A stretch of 64,000 bases of DNA, taken from the NCBI GenBank assembly GCA_030150045.1, contig JASLGM010000027.1, positions 1-64,000 of the forward strand, given 5' to 3'. Positions 9,117 to 17,913 of the stretch are shown piece after piece. Made by a program: the position numbers and the translations under genes. Position 1 is the stretch's first letter; the number at the start of each line of letters is the position of its first letter. This stretch comes from Taishania sp. (GTDB taxonomy: Bacteria > Bacteroidota > Bacteroidia > Flavobacteriales_D > Crocinitomicaceae). The notes beneath the pieces are model-generated. The model made no database searches. It was not told the DNA's origin and saw nothing but the letters and a program-made list of their open reading frames with translations.

Positions 9117-10589
9117 ATGTCACTTTCCAACGTGAATAATATCCAAGAAGGACTAACATACGACGACGTATTATTGGTTCCAGCCTACTCAGAAATTTTG
9201 CCGCGTGAAGTACAGCTAAAAAGCAAATTTACCCGCAACATTGAAGTGCAAGCTCCTATTGTGTCCGCAGCAATGGACACCGTAACAGAATCAGATTTAG
9301 CGATTGCAATTGCTCAACAAGGTGGAATTGGTGTCATTCATAAAAACATGTCTATTGAAATGCAAGCTCTTGAAGTACGCAAAGTAAAAAGATCTGAAAG
9401 TGGAATGATCTTAGATCCTGTAACCTTAAGTGAAGAATGTCTTGTTTTAGATGCGCTTAAAATCATGAAAGAAAACAGAATTGGTGGAATTCCCGTTATT
9501 GATTCAGAAAGAAACTTAAAAGGAATTGTTACCAACCGCGATTTACGTTTTGAAAAAAACTTAGACCGTCCTATCACAGAAGTAATGACCAAAGAAAACA
9601 TCATCACAACAACTGATGGTACAGATTTGGTGACTGCTGAGGAAATTCTACAAAAAAATAAAATTGAAAAGTTACCCGTAGTAGACAATGCCAATAAATT
9701 AATTGGTTTGATTACTTACCGTGACATTATCAAAGTAAAAACACATCCGAATTCATGTAAAGACTCATTTGGTCGTTTACGTTGTGCTGCTGCGGTTGGT
9801 GTAACAAACGATACCATTGAACGCGTTTCCGCCTTATACGAAGCAGGTGTAGATGCCATCGTTATTGACACAGCGCACGGACACTCAAAAGGTGTGGTTG
9901 ACAAATTAAAAGAAGTTAAAGCAAAATATCCAAAATTGGATGTAATCGTAGGGAATATTGCTACGGCAGAAGCTGCAAAATATTTAGTTGAAGCAGGAGC
10001 TGACGCTGTAAAAGTTGGAATCGGACCAGGATCTATTTGTACAACACGAGTAATTGCTGGTGTTGGTGTCCCTCAACTTTCAGCAGTGAATGATGTTGCC
10101 TTAGCTTTAGAAGGAACGGGGGTACCTGTAATTGCTGATGGTGGAATCCGCTACACGGGTGACATTGTAAAAGCAGTCGCTGCTGGTGCTGACACAATCA
10201 TGCTTGGTTCCATGTTTGCTGGTGTAGAAGAATCTCCAGGTGAAACGGTAATTTTTGAAGGAAGAAAATTTAAAACGTACCGAGGCATGGGTTCTTTGGA
10301 AGCCATGCAAAAAGGTTCTAAAGACCGCTATTTCCAAGACGCAGAAGACGACGTAAAGAAATTGGTTCCTGAAGGTATTTCTGGTCGTGTACCTTACAAA
10401 GGTCACTTAATCGAAGTTATGCATCAAATTGTAGGTGGATTGCGTGCAGGTATGGGATACTGTGGCGCTGCAAACATCGAAAAAATGAAAGGTGCTAAAT
10501 TCGTTCGTATCACAAATGCAGGTATGAAAGAATCGCATCCTCACCATGTTACTATTACTCGCGAAGCGCCAAACTACAGCATTCGTTAA
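9117..10589 (+). CDS. guaB: Inosine-5'-monophosphate dehydrogenase
   Basis: A 490-residue enzyme catalysing IMP + NAD to XMP, the committed step of GMP synthesis in the cytoplasm. The TIM-barrel start is GLTYDDVLLVPAYSEI, and a pair of CBS domains is inserted at about residues 95-215. The catalytic cysteine is about residue 308 in GPGSICTTR. The flap and cation region ADGGIRYTGD and GMGSLEAMQKGS follow. Length is normal for the bacterial family. It is monocistronic, with its own promoter-like box and terminator. Confidence 0.97.
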   Translation: MSLSNVNNIQEGLTYDDVLLVPAYSEILPREVQLKSKFTRNIEVQAPIVSAAMDTVTESDLAIAIAQQGGIGVIHKNMSIEMQALEVRKVKRSESGMILDPVTLSEECLVLDALKIMKENRIGGIPVIDSERNLKGIVTNRDLRFEKNLDRPITEVMTKENIITTTDGTDLVTAEEILQKNKIEKLPVVDNANKLIGLITYRDIIKVKTHPNSCKDSFGRLRCAAAVGVTNDTIERVSALYEAGVDAIVIDTAHGHSKGVVDKLKEVKAKYPKLDVIVGNIATAEAAKYLVEAGADAVKVGIGPGSICTTRVIAGVGVPQLSAVNDVALALEGTGVPVIADGGIRYTGDIVKAVAAGADTIMLGSMFAGVEESPGETVIFEGRKFKTYRGMGSLEAMQKGSKDRYFQDAEDDVKKLVPEGISGRVPYKGHLIEVMHQIVGGLRAGMGYCGAANIEKMKGAKFVRITNAGMKESHPHHVTITREAPNYSIR

Positions 10590-10606
10590 GTAACGCAAAT
10601 ATGTAT

Positions 10607-10641
10607 TAAAAAAGGTGATTGGCAACAATCACCTTTTTTTT
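10607..10641 (+). terminator. Terminator of guaB
   Basis: AAAAAAGGTGATT faces AATCACCTTTTTTTT around a 6-nt loop, 18 bp after the stop. Confidence 0.92.
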
Positions 10642-10644
10642 GTG

Positions 10645-10801
10645 CCGTAAACTCCTGCCCTAGCGAAACGTGTTAGCTGACGAACGTTGCCTGCACAAGC
10701 AGTGTTTTTCACAACTGCGACGTATGAAGCACGTTGAAAAAACAGTCTGCTGTAGCTAGGGAAAGAAGGCACTAAGCAGTGTAGACAGTAAAGGCAGCCA
10801 C
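10645..10801 (-). repeat. Module B repeat, copy 2 (reverse, degenerate)
   Basis: On the minus strand it begins TGGCTGCCTTTACTG and contains AACGTGCTTCATACGTCGCAG, matching the module B core with several substitutions. It ends near AGCTAACACG. It is the most divergent copy and carries local inverted repeats of its own (CAGTGTTTTTCACA...). Confidence 0.5.
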
Positions 10802-10841
10802 AAAAAGCATTTAAATGACAAAATATTAACACCCAATACTA

Positions 10842-10872
10842 TTGACAAACTAAACTTGAAACACTATTTTTG
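10842..10872 (+). promoter_or_regulatory. Bacteroidota-type promoter of the large PpiC protein
   Basis: TTG at 10842-10844, 20 bp of spacer, then TATTTTTG at 10865-10872 (TAnnTTTG). The ATG at 10897 follows 24 bp later. This is one of the better promoter matches in the window. Confidence 0.6.
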
Positions 10873-10896
10873 GGAGTCTTTAACGAAAATACGGTT

Positions 10897-12846
10897 ATGA
10901 AAAAAGGAATAATTTTAACGGTTGGTATGTTGCTGTCCTTGAATGCTTGGTCACAAACGGACCCTGTTTTAATACAAGTTGACAATAAATCGATTACGAA
11001 ATCGGAGTTTTTACAAGTGTATTTGAAAAATAATCCGAATCCAAAATATGACAAAGAAACCCTTGATGAATACATGGATCTTTATCGCAAGTTCCAGCTA
11101 AAAGTTGCTGAAGCTGAGCGTTTGGGTTACGATACCATTCCACAATTGAAACGTGAGTTGGCGGGCTACCAAAAACAGTTAGCACAGCCTTATTTAACGG
11201 ATCGTCAAATGAACGAATACCTTGTGAAAGAAGCGTATAATCGTTTACAAAAAGAGGTTCGTGCATCACACATATTGATAAATGTTGACCCTCATTCATC
11301 ACCAGCTGATACGTTGAAAGCCTACCAAAAAGCGATGGATTTACGTGCTCGTTTATTGAAAGGTGAAGATTTTATAAATGTTGCAAAAGCTTCGAACGAT
11401 CCGTCCGTAAACATCAATCATGGTGATTTAGGTTTCTTTACAGCTTTTCAAATGGTTTATCCGTTTGAAGATGCAGCATTCAACATGGCTATTGGAGATA
11501 TTTCAATGCCCATCCGTACGCGATTTGGTTACCACATCTTAAAGAAAACGGACGAACGTGCTTCTCGTGGAACCATGAAAGCAGCACATTTACTTGTTTC
11601 AGCACACATAGACAATTCTAGTGATGCGGAGATACTTTCAGCGAAAAACAAAGCGCAAGAATTATATACAAAAATCAAAAACGGTGAATCTTTCGAGACT
11701 TTAGTACGTCAATATTCAGACGATAACTCTTCCGCATCAAACGGAGGTGTTCTACCTGTTTTTGGTTCTGGGGCTCCAACGCGTTTGGTTCCTCAATTCG
11801 AAGATGCAGCTTTCGCACTTCAAAACGATGGTGATATCAGCGAACCTATTCAAACTAATTTTGGTTTCCATATCATTAAACGTATGGAGGCAATAAAATT
11901 ACCGTCTTATGAAGACAGCAAAAAAGATTTGGAAAACCGTGTAAATCGTGATGAAAGAGCGATGAAAACACAAAAATCTTATGTAGAAAAATTGAAAAAA
12001 GAATACCACTACCAAGATCTTTCTAAGAAAACGATGAAGTGGTTTACTAAAAATATCGATTCTACGATTTACAAAGGTAATGTGGATACAAAAAGCTTAG
12101 ACAAGAAAAACCGCCCGGTTTTCAGTTTAAACAATAAAATCTATACACAAAAAGACTTAGCTACTTACATGGCTAGTAACGGTCGCGTGATGAAAAACGT
12201 TTCCCTTACTGATTTACCAAATGCAGCTAAAGACAAATATGTATCGGAAGAAGTAATCGCTTTGGAAAAACAACAGTTGACGGTTAAATATCCAGAATAC
12301 AAAGCGTTGCTAACAGAATACCACGATGGAATTTTGTTGTACGAAATCATGAGCAACGAAGTATGGAACAAAGCCTTATTGGATTCTGCAGGATTAGAAA
12401 ACTTCTACAATACGCACAAAGATAATTACCGTTGGGACAAACGTTTTGATGCTGTAGTTTATGAATTCCAAAATGAAAACTTGGCTAAACAAGCCCTTCC
12501 TTTATTGAAAAAAGGTCAAAACTCTGAAGACATCAGCAAGGTGATTAACAAAAACAGCGAATTGAACTTACGCGTTAAAGAAGGGAAATTTGAAATTTCA
12601 AAAACCCCGTATTTAAAAGCACAAAACTTGGTGAAAGGCATCAACCCGATTTACACTTTTGAAGGAAAATCTTACATCATTGACGTGAGAGAAATCATTG
12701 AGCCGAAACACAAAGAATTGTCCGAGGCTAAAGGAATCATCACTTCTGATTACCAAAATCAATTGGAAAAAGATTGGTTAGAAGCTTTAGAAAAATCTCA
12801 CACGATAAAGATCAACAACGACGTTCTTTACTCGATCGGAAAATAG
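10897..12846 (+). CDS. Periplasmic peptidyl-prolyl isomerase with two parvulin-like domains (PpiC/SurA type)
   Basis: About 649 residues with a signal peptide (GIILTVGMLLSLNAWSQ). An N-terminal chaperone region comes first. Two parvulin domains follow (HILINVDPHSSPADT ... GDLGFFTAFQMV ... GYHILKK, about 115-215; HLLVSAHIDNSSD ... GGVLPVFGSGAPT ... GFHIIKR, about 222-325). The long C-terminal half has no recognised motif. It is expected to assist folding of outer-membrane proteins in the periplasm. I preferred the ATG at 10897 over an in-frame TTG at 10870, because that TTG lies inside the -7 box. A second SurA-like gene follows after one intergenic repeat block. Confidence 0.9.
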   Translation: MKKGIILTVGMLLSLNAWSQTDPVLIQVDNKSITKSEFLQVYLKNNPNPKYDKETLDEYMDLYRKFQLKVAEAERLGYDTIPQLKRELAGYQKQLAQPYLTDRQMNEYLVKEAYNRLQKEVRASHILINVDPHSSPADTLKAYQKAMDLRARLLKGEDFINVAKASNDPSVNINHGDLGFFTAFQMVYPFEDAAFNMAIGDISMPIRTRFGYHILKKTDERASRGTMKAAHLLVSAHIDNSSDAEILSAKNKAQELYTKIKNGESFETLVRQYSDDNSSASNGGVLPVFGSGAPTRLVPQFEDAAFALQNDGDISEPIQTNFGFHIIKRMEAIKLPSYEDSKKDLENRVNRDERAMKTQKSYVEKLKKEYHYQDLSKKTMKWFTKNIDSTIYKGNVDTKSLDKKNRPVFSLNNKIYTQKDLATYMASNGRVMKNVSLTDLPNAAKDKYVSEEVIALEKQQLTVKYPEYKALLTEYHDGILLYEIMSNEVWNKALLDSAGLENFYNTHKDNYRWDKRFDAVVYEFQNENLAKQALPLLKKGQNSEDISKVINKNSELNLRVKEGKFEISKTPYLKAQNLVKGINPIYTFEGKSYIIDVREIIEPKHKELSEAKGIITSDYQNQLEKDWLEALEKSHTIKINNDVLYSIGK

Positions 12847-12860
12847 AAAATAAACACCTT

Positions 12861-12893
12861 AAAATCCCTGTAGCAATACAGGGATTTTTTTTT
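12861..12893 (+). terminator. Terminator of the PpiC gene
   Basis: AAATCCCTGTA faces TACAGGGATTTTTTTTT around GCAA, 14 bp after the stop. Confidence 0.92.
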
Positions 12894-12936
12894 GCCCAAT
12901 AGTTTACCAAAAACCTAAATACTCAAGGCCAAATCT

Positions 12937-13039
12937 GCGTTAGGGATAGCAGCGGCATCTCCACCAAGTTTCTTGGGGACGAGAGATATAGCGGAAAGCC
13001 CGACCCGTTCCCAGCATGGGATAAGGGAAACGCCCAAAT
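12937..13039 (+). repeat. Module A structured repeat, copy 2
   Basis: The core reads GCGTTAGGGATAGCAGCGGC, then AGATATAGCGGAAAGCCCGA, then GGGAAACGCCCAAAT. Arm 1 is ATCTC-CCAAG-TTT-CTTGG-GAGAT, and arm 2 is a short hairpin (CCC...GGG). It is directly followed by a module B copy. Confidence 0.8.
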
Positions 13040-13065
13040 TTCCTAAAAAAGAAAAAATAGGTCAT

Positions 13066-13211
13066 GCAGCCATTTCGGCCTGCGTACTTTAGTAAATTCC
13101 ATAAAACGGGTTCACGAGCTGCATCACAGTAGCTTCCGATGGTCGCTCTGTTACGCTAGCGTTCACTCCTTTTTCTGTTCATTTAGCTATCGTCCTCCGT
13201 CCGGGCTGAGG
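13066..13211 (+). repeat. Module B structured repeat, copy 3
   Basis: GCAGCCATTTCGGCCTGCGT at the start, AGCTTCCGATGGTCGCTCTG in the centre and CCGTCCGGGCTGAG at the end. It lies 27 bp after module A in the same orientation. The 540-bp gap before the surA-like gene otherwise contains no gene. Confidence 0.8.
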
Positions 13212-13386
13212 GAATCAGGTATAGAAAATTAAATGCTTACTCCTACCAATAAATTGTTTGAAAATTAAGTTTTCAACTCCTATTTCTACTCCATTCGTCT
13301 TGTTTTTTGAATTTAGTGGCGTATTATTTGAAAACTTTAAAATATAAAAGCAAAAACCACGTATTTTATGTATTTTCGTTATCACA

Positions 13387-14745
13387 ATGATAAAAATGAA
13401 GCAAATACTTTTCTTCGGACTCGCAGCCTTGCACCTAAATGCATATGCGCAACCCTCCAAACGCCAGCCTGTGGAAGGCATTGTTGCCCAAATTGGTGAC
13501 AATGTAATTCTTAAAAGCGATTTAATGAACCAACGTCAACAAGCCATTCAATCTGGAGTTGAAATCACAGCTGATTTTGAATGTGGTTTATTAGAGGATT
13601 TAATGTACCAAAACCTTTTGATTAACCAAGCGAAATTGGACAGTGTTGAAATCACCGATGCCAATGTTGACTTTGAAATGGAAAACCGTTTACGTGCTTT
13701 AGAAGAACAAATTGGTTCTCGCGAAAAGTTGGAAGCATTCTATGGTAAATCATCCTCACAAATAAAAATGGAATTCCGTGAATCTATTCGTCAGCGAATG
13801 ATTGCTCAAGAAATGGAACGTAAAATAACGGAAGATGTAACGATCACTCCACGAGAAGTTAAACTCTTTTACGATGGATTACCCAAAGATTCTATTCCTT
13901 TCATCAACGCACAATTTACTTTCCAACAGATTGTCCAGTATCCTGAGATTACACGTGATGATCGCGCCAAAGCGAAATCAGATCTTGAAGCATTATTGAA
14001 ACAAGTTCGAGCTGGAAAAAGCATGACTACTTTGGCTCGCTTAAATTCTGACGATACAGGAAGTGCTTCAAAAGGTGGTGAAATTAAAGCTCGTGTGGGT
14101 ATGATGGTTCCGGCTTTTGAGTCTACGGTGATGAGTTTGAAAGAAGGAGAAATTTCTGAAGTATTTGAAACAGAATATGGCTACCACTTCGTTAAACTAA
14201 TTGAACGAAAAGGAGAAAGCTATACCTGCCAACACATTTTGAAAATCCCAACGTATACCGATGCATCTTTAGCAAAAGCAGCTCAAAAAATGGATTCTTG
14301 CTATGCCCTATTAAAAGAGGGTAAAATCACTTGGACGGATGCAGTATTACGTTTTTCAAACGATGAAGCAACACGTTATAACAATGGAGTAATGTCTAAC
14401 CCATACACAGGAGATCAAAAATGGGATGCTGCCCAATTGAACGAATTGGATCAACAAATTTACTATTTAACCAACAAACTAAAAATCAACGAATTTACGG
14501 AGCCTAACTTGTATGTCAATTATATGGACAGAAAAGAAGGTGTTCGTATTGTTAAAGTAATGAACCGTACGCAACCGCACACGGCAAATATGAAAGAAGA
14601 CTATTCATTGATTCAATCAGCAGCTGAAAACGATAAACACCGAACTATTTTAGACAAATGGGTAGGTTCAAAAATCAAATATGCTTACGTTCGCATTGCT
14701 GAGCCTTACAATACATGTACGTTCAAAAATCAGTGGTTAGACTAA
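13387..14745 (+). CDS. surA: SurA-like periplasmic chaperone/peptidyl-prolyl isomerase
   Basis: 452 residues with a signal peptide ending near NAYAQ (residue 22). The N-terminal SurA chaperone segment reads VEGIVAQIGDNVILKSDL. The first parvulin domain spans about 175-275 (FTFQQIVQYP ... SKGGEIKARVGMMVPAFES ... GYHFVKLIERKG). A second, degenerate one starts at TCQHILKIP. The SurA N-domain plus two parvulin domains is the classical outer-membrane-protein chaperone layout. An alternative start is the ATG at 13396. It is followed after 16 bp by the moxR-like gene, so co-transcription is likely. Confidence 0.9.
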   Translation: MIKMKQILFFGLAALHLNAYAQPSKRQPVEGIVAQIGDNVILKSDLMNQRQQAIQSGVEITADFECGLLEDLMYQNLLINQAKLDSVEITDANVDFEMENRLRALEEQIGSREKLEAFYGKSSSQIKMEFRESIRQRMIAQEMERKITEDVTITPREVKLFYDGLPKDSIPFINAQFTFQQIVQYPEITRDDRAKAKSDLEALLKQVRAGKSMTTLARLNSDDTGSASKGGEIKARVGMMVPAFESTVMSLKEGEISEVFETEYGYHFVKLIERKGESYTCQHILKIPTYTDASLAKAAQKMDSCYALLKEGKITWTDAVLRFSNDEATRYNNGVMSNPYTGDQKWDAAQLNELDQQIYYLTNKLKINEFTEPNLYVNYMDRKEGVRIVKVMNRTQPHTANMKEDYSLIQSAAENDKHRTILDKWVGSKIKYAYVRIAEPYNTCTFKNQWLD

Positions 14746-14761
14746 CAAAATAACATCTACT

Positions 14762-15715
14762 ATGTCAGACAAAGTTGCTATCGATCAGCTTGTACAGGAT
14801 TACAAAGCCTTAAAGAACGAAATTCACAAAGTGATTATTGGTCAAGACGAAGTGGTTGATCAAGTTTTGATTTCCATTTTTTCTAAAGGCCATTGTTTAT
14901 TGGTTGGTGTACCAGGATTAGCCAAAACTCTTTTGGTAAACACCATTTCCCAATCTCTTGGTCTTTCATTTAATCGTATACAATTTACTCCCGACTTGAT
15001 GCCTTCAGACATTGTTGGAGCTGAGATATTAGATGAATCAAGAAATTTCAAATTCATCAAAGGTCCTATTTTTAGCAATATATTGTTGGCAGATGAGATC
15101 AACCGTACACCTCCAAAAACGCAATCAGCTTTACTTGAAGCAATGCAAGAACAACGCGTTACTGCAGGTGGTACGACCTACAACTTACCAAAACCATTCT
15201 TTGTTTTGGCAACACAAAACCCCATTGAGCAAGAGGGAACTTACCCTTTACCTGAGGCCCAACTGGATCGTTTTATGTTCAACATTTGGGTAGACTACCC
15301 AGAATTTGAAGAAGAACTGGCCATCGTTCGTGCCACAACTTCAACACATAAAACGAAATTACAACAAATCGTTTCAGGAGAACAAATTACAGCTTATCAA
15401 GAATTAATTCGTCGCATCCCTGTTGCGGACAACGTCCTTGAATACGCGGTTAAATTAGTTGGAAAGACAAGAATCAACTCCCCTTTTGCGACTGAATTAA
15501 CAAAAAAATACATTTCATGGGGCGCTGGTCCTCGTGCATCACAATACTTAATTGTAGGAGCAAAATGCCACGCCGCACTGAACGGGAAATATGCACCCGA
15601 TATTGAAGATGTAAAAGCAGTTGCAAAACCAATTTTACGTCACCGTTTGGTTCGAAACTACCGTGCAGAAGCAGAAGGCTACTCCATGGATCGCATCATC
15701 GAAGAACTTTTATAA
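14762..15715 (+). CDS. MoxR-family AAA+ ATPase
   Basis: A 317-residue AAA+ ATPase. Walker A is GVPGLAKT (49-56), Walker B ILLADEINRTPPKTQSALLE (near 108-127), and sensor 1 FVLATQNPIEQEGTYPLPEAQLDR is the family hallmark. MoxR ATPases act as chaperone-like activators, usually with DUF58 and von Willebrand-A partners encoded next door. Those partners are absent here. The gene instead follows surA and precedes an M28 peptidase, so its client cannot be inferred. Confidence 0.93.
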   Translation: MSDKVAIDQLVQDYKALKNEIHKVIIGQDEVVDQVLISIFSKGHCLLVGVPGLAKTLLVNTISQSLGLSFNRIQFTPDLMPSDIVGAEILDESRNFKFIKGPIFSNILLADEINRTPPKTQSALLEAMQEQRVTAGGTTYNLPKPFFVLATQNPIEQEGTYPLPEAQLDRFMFNIWVDYPEFEEELAIVRATTSTHKTKLQQIVSGEQITAYQELIRRIPVADNVLEYAVKLVGKTRINSPFATELTKKYISWGAGPRASQYLIVGAKCHAALNGKYAPDIEDVKAVAKPILRHRLVRNYRAEAEGYSMDRIIEELL

Positions 15716-15718
15716 TCC

Positions 15719-15745
15719 AAAAAGCAGGTATATCCTGCTTTTTTT
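15719..15745 (+). terminator. Terminator after moxR-like gene
   Basis: AAAAGCAGG faces CCTGCTTTTTTT with a 5-nt loop, immediately after the stop. Confidence 0.9.
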
Positions 15746-15784
15746 CATTTGACATAACTATTTCAAAACGCAAAAGCAGACCAT

Positions 15785-17146
15785 ATGAAAAAAGTACTTT
15801 TCTTGTTTCTATTTTCAATTACAAACACCTTTGCACAAAACGATTCCACGTTTATTAAACAACTTTACAATAACGCTTTGAGCAACGGCCATGCCTACGA
15901 AAACCTTAGGTATTTGTGCAAAAACATTGGCGCACGTCTTTCCGGTTCTGCACAAGCACAAATGGCGGTAGAATGGTCTGAACGCTTGTTGCGAAGTTAT
16001 CAATTTGACACCGTTTACCTACAACCTGTCGAAGTCCCTTATTGGGTTCGTGGTTCACAAGAAAGCGGATGGATCAAAAATCAAAACAACCAATTACACA
16101 AAGTTAATATGCTTGCCCTTGGTGGAAGCATTGGTACAAACGGCATACTTGAAGGAACAATCATAGAGTATAAACATCTCGATGACTTAAAGAAAGCATC
16201 AGAAAAAGAGGTGAAAGGAAAAATTGTCTTCCTCAATCAAGCCATGAATGAACAAGAAATAAATACCATGAATGCCTATGGAGGTTGTTATGCCATTCGC
16301 AGCAAAGGAACAGCAGAAGCCGCTCGTTTAGGAGCTAAAGCTATTATTATTCGTTCTATTGGATTGGTAATCGATGAACATCCACACACTGGAGTAGTTT
16401 TCTATCCAGAAGGCATTGAAAAAATTCCCGCAGCAGCCATTTCCACAAAAGATGCCGAATACCTATCCAAACACATCAAAAATTCCCCTTTACAATTTGT
16501 ATTGGAAATGAATTGTGAAGATCGTGGAACACGCCCCTCATTTAACGTAATTGCAGAACTAAAAGGGAAATCTAAACCCAACAACATCATCACCGTTGGC
16601 GGCCACCTAGATTCTTGGGACATTGGCGAAGGTGCACATGATGATGGCGCCGGTGTAATGCACTCTATCGAAGCCCTGCGCTTATTAAAAATACAAGGTT
16701 ACAAACCAAACAATACCTTACGTGTTGTCCTCTTCATGAACGAAGAAAATGGAAATCAAGGAGGTGAAGGCTACGCAAAATGGGTTTTCGAACGCAAAGA
16801 AAACCACATCGCAGCGATTGAAAGCGACAGAGGAGGATTTTCACCACGTGGATTTTCACTTGACGGCTCCAAATCTGCCTTAAAATCTTTAAAATCCTAC
16901 CAAAATATATACAAACCTTACGACGTACATTACTTTGAACCAGGATATGGCGGCGTAGATATAAACCCATTAAAAGACTATTTTCCAAAAATCGACTTAT
17001 ATGGATTCGCTCCAGATTCCCAACGATACTTTGACTTTCATCATGCCCCAAGCGATGTTTTCGAAAACGTAAACAAACGAGAACTTGAACTCGGATGCGC
17101 CACAATTGCTTCCCTAATGTACTTACTCGACAAAGAAAACAAATAG
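15785..17146 (+). CDS. Secreted M28-family zinc aminopeptidase/carboxypeptidase
   Basis: 453 residues with a signal peptide (VLFLFLFSITNTFAQ). An inserted PA-like segment spans about 120-240, inside an M28 catalytic fold. The co-catalytic zinc ligands are visible in order: GGHLDSWDIGEG (H), GAHDDGAG (D), FMNEENGNQGGEG (E-E), ESDRGG (D) and DFHHAPSD (H). It resembles the Q-type/PGCP-like peptidases of Bacteroidota, which are exported and trim peptides. No T9SS C-terminal domain is seen, so it is probably periplasmic. A single gene, followed by a palindrome and terminator. Confidence 0.92.
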   Translation: MKKVLFLFLFSITNTFAQNDSTFIKQLYNNALSNGHAYENLRYLCKNIGARLSGSAQAQMAVEWSERLLRSYQFDTVYLQPVEVPYWVRGSQESGWIKNQNNQLHKVNMLALGGSIGTNGILEGTIIEYKHLDDLKKASEKEVKGKIVFLNQAMNEQEINTMNAYGGCYAIRSKGTAEAARLGAKAIIIRSIGLVIDEHPHTGVVFYPEGIEKIPAAAISTKDAEYLSKHIKNSPLQFVLEMNCEDRGTRPSFNVIAELKGKSKPNNIITVGGHLDSWDIGEGAHDDGAGVMHSIEALRLLKIQGYKPNNTLRVVLFMNEENGNQGGEGYAKWVFERKENHIAAIESDRGGFSPRGFSLDGSKSALKSLKSYQNIYKPYDVHYFEPGYGGVDINPLKDYFPKIDLYGFAPDSQRYFDFHHAPSDVFENVNKRELELGCATIASLMYLLDKENK

Positions 17147-17148
17147 AA

Positions 17149-17173
17149 CAATATCGCAATATACGCATATAGA
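17149..17173. repeat. Short AT-rich palindromic repeat, copy 1
   Basis: CAATATCGCAATATACGCATATAG begins just after the M28 stop. It belongs to the CTATATCTCAATAT...CATATAG family seen at 17457, 17557, 22950, 32669 and 33008. Confidence 0.55.
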
Positions 17174-17188
17174 TTACAAACTACCCTT

Positions 17189-17220
17189 CCTCCTCGTTCT
17201 TTACGCAGGAGGTTTTTTTT
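17189..17220 (+). terminator. Terminator of the M28 gene
   Basis: CCTCCT ... AGGAGG followed by nine T; the loop is 12 nt. It lies 43 bp after the stop. Confidence 0.75.
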
Positions 17221-17364
17221 TGGCTGCTTTTCCGTCTATAGGCTTTAGTTCACTTATGGAAAAGCAACCTTGCCTTACAAATCGGAATAGCTTCTGAAGT
17301 CGCTCTCCTTATTTGTGCAAGTGTGCATTCCACCTCCTGAAGCTATCGCCCTCCGCCGGGCAGA
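17220..17364 (+). repeat. Module B structured repeat, copy 4
   Basis: It starts TTGGCTGCTTTTCCG and has the core AGCTTCTGAAGTCGCTCTCC capped on an ACAAAT/ATTTGT stem. It ends AGCTATCGCCCTCCGCCGGG. The arm sequence differs from other copies while pairing is kept. Confidence 0.7.
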
Positions 17365-17456
17365 AAGTCTACGTTTTCACACTTTTAATAAACGATGAAA
17401 ATAAAAGAATCTAAAACCACAACGCTGAACCCCTTGTAAACATTGACATTCTATAA

Positions 17457-17486
17457 TTCTATATCTCAATATGCGCATATAGATTC
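17457..17486. repeat. Short AT-rich palindromic repeat, copy 2
   Basis: CTATATCTCAATATGCGCAT followed by ATAGATT; same family as the copy 100 bp downstream. Confidence 0.65.
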
Positions 17487-17556
17487 ATAAAAACAATTGT
17501 TCATCAAAATCAAAATAATCATCCTATTCACGACATAATGGTCTATAAATTACAAA

Positions 17557-17586
17557 ACCTATATCTCAATATCGGCATATAGATAT
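17557..17586. repeat. Short AT-rich palindromic repeat, copy 3
   Basis: CTATATCTCAATATCGGCAT followed by ATAGATA. It differs from copy 2 at only a few positions, all in the centre or at the ends. Confidence 0.65.
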
Positions 17587-17655
17587 ACAGCTAATAAACA
17601 AGAAGATTATAAGGATAAACGTCAAATAAAGTCCTCAAAAATTCAAAAGAAATGG

Positions 17656-17663
17656 TATCTTTG
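17656..17663 (+). promoter_or_regulatory. Putative -7 box of the B12 operon
   Basis: TATCTTTG matches TAnnTTTG and lies directly in front of the cobalamin riboswitch, placing the transcript start near 17670. Confidence 0.55.
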
Positions 17664-17667
17664 CAAC

Positions 17668-17835
17668 GCTTGTATAATAGGAATCTGGTGTAAATCCAGA
17701 ACTGTATCTGCAGCTGTAAACACTGTTAAATTGTTTTCAAAATGTCACTGCATTAATATGTGGGAAGGCGAAAACAACTTGGTGTAAGTCAGAATACTTG
17801 AAGACAAGCAAACGAAGGACTTCAGATCAAAGTCG
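17668..17835 (+). promoter_or_regulatory. Cobalamin (adenosylcobalamin-type) riboswitch
   Basis: Conserved elements occur in the expected order and spacing: AGGAATCTGGTGTAAATCC, GAACTGTATCTGCAGCTGTAA, CACTG, TGGGAAGGCG and GGTGTAAGTCAGAATAC. The element ends about 80 bp before the first gene of a BtuB operon. It should repress transcription or translation of B12 uptake when cobalamin is plentiful. The 3' limit of the expression platform is uncertain. Confidence 0.92.
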
Positions 17836-17913
17836 GACGTTAATGACATACGTGTCACGTTCAATCAAATCTGATTTTTTTCACTTTTTATTTATTTATT
17901 AAAATTAAAAAGC

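Noticed and set aside
9338..9694. 118-codon frame antisense to guaB
   Set aside because: It lies wholly opposite the guaB CBS region and has the composition of a codon shadow.
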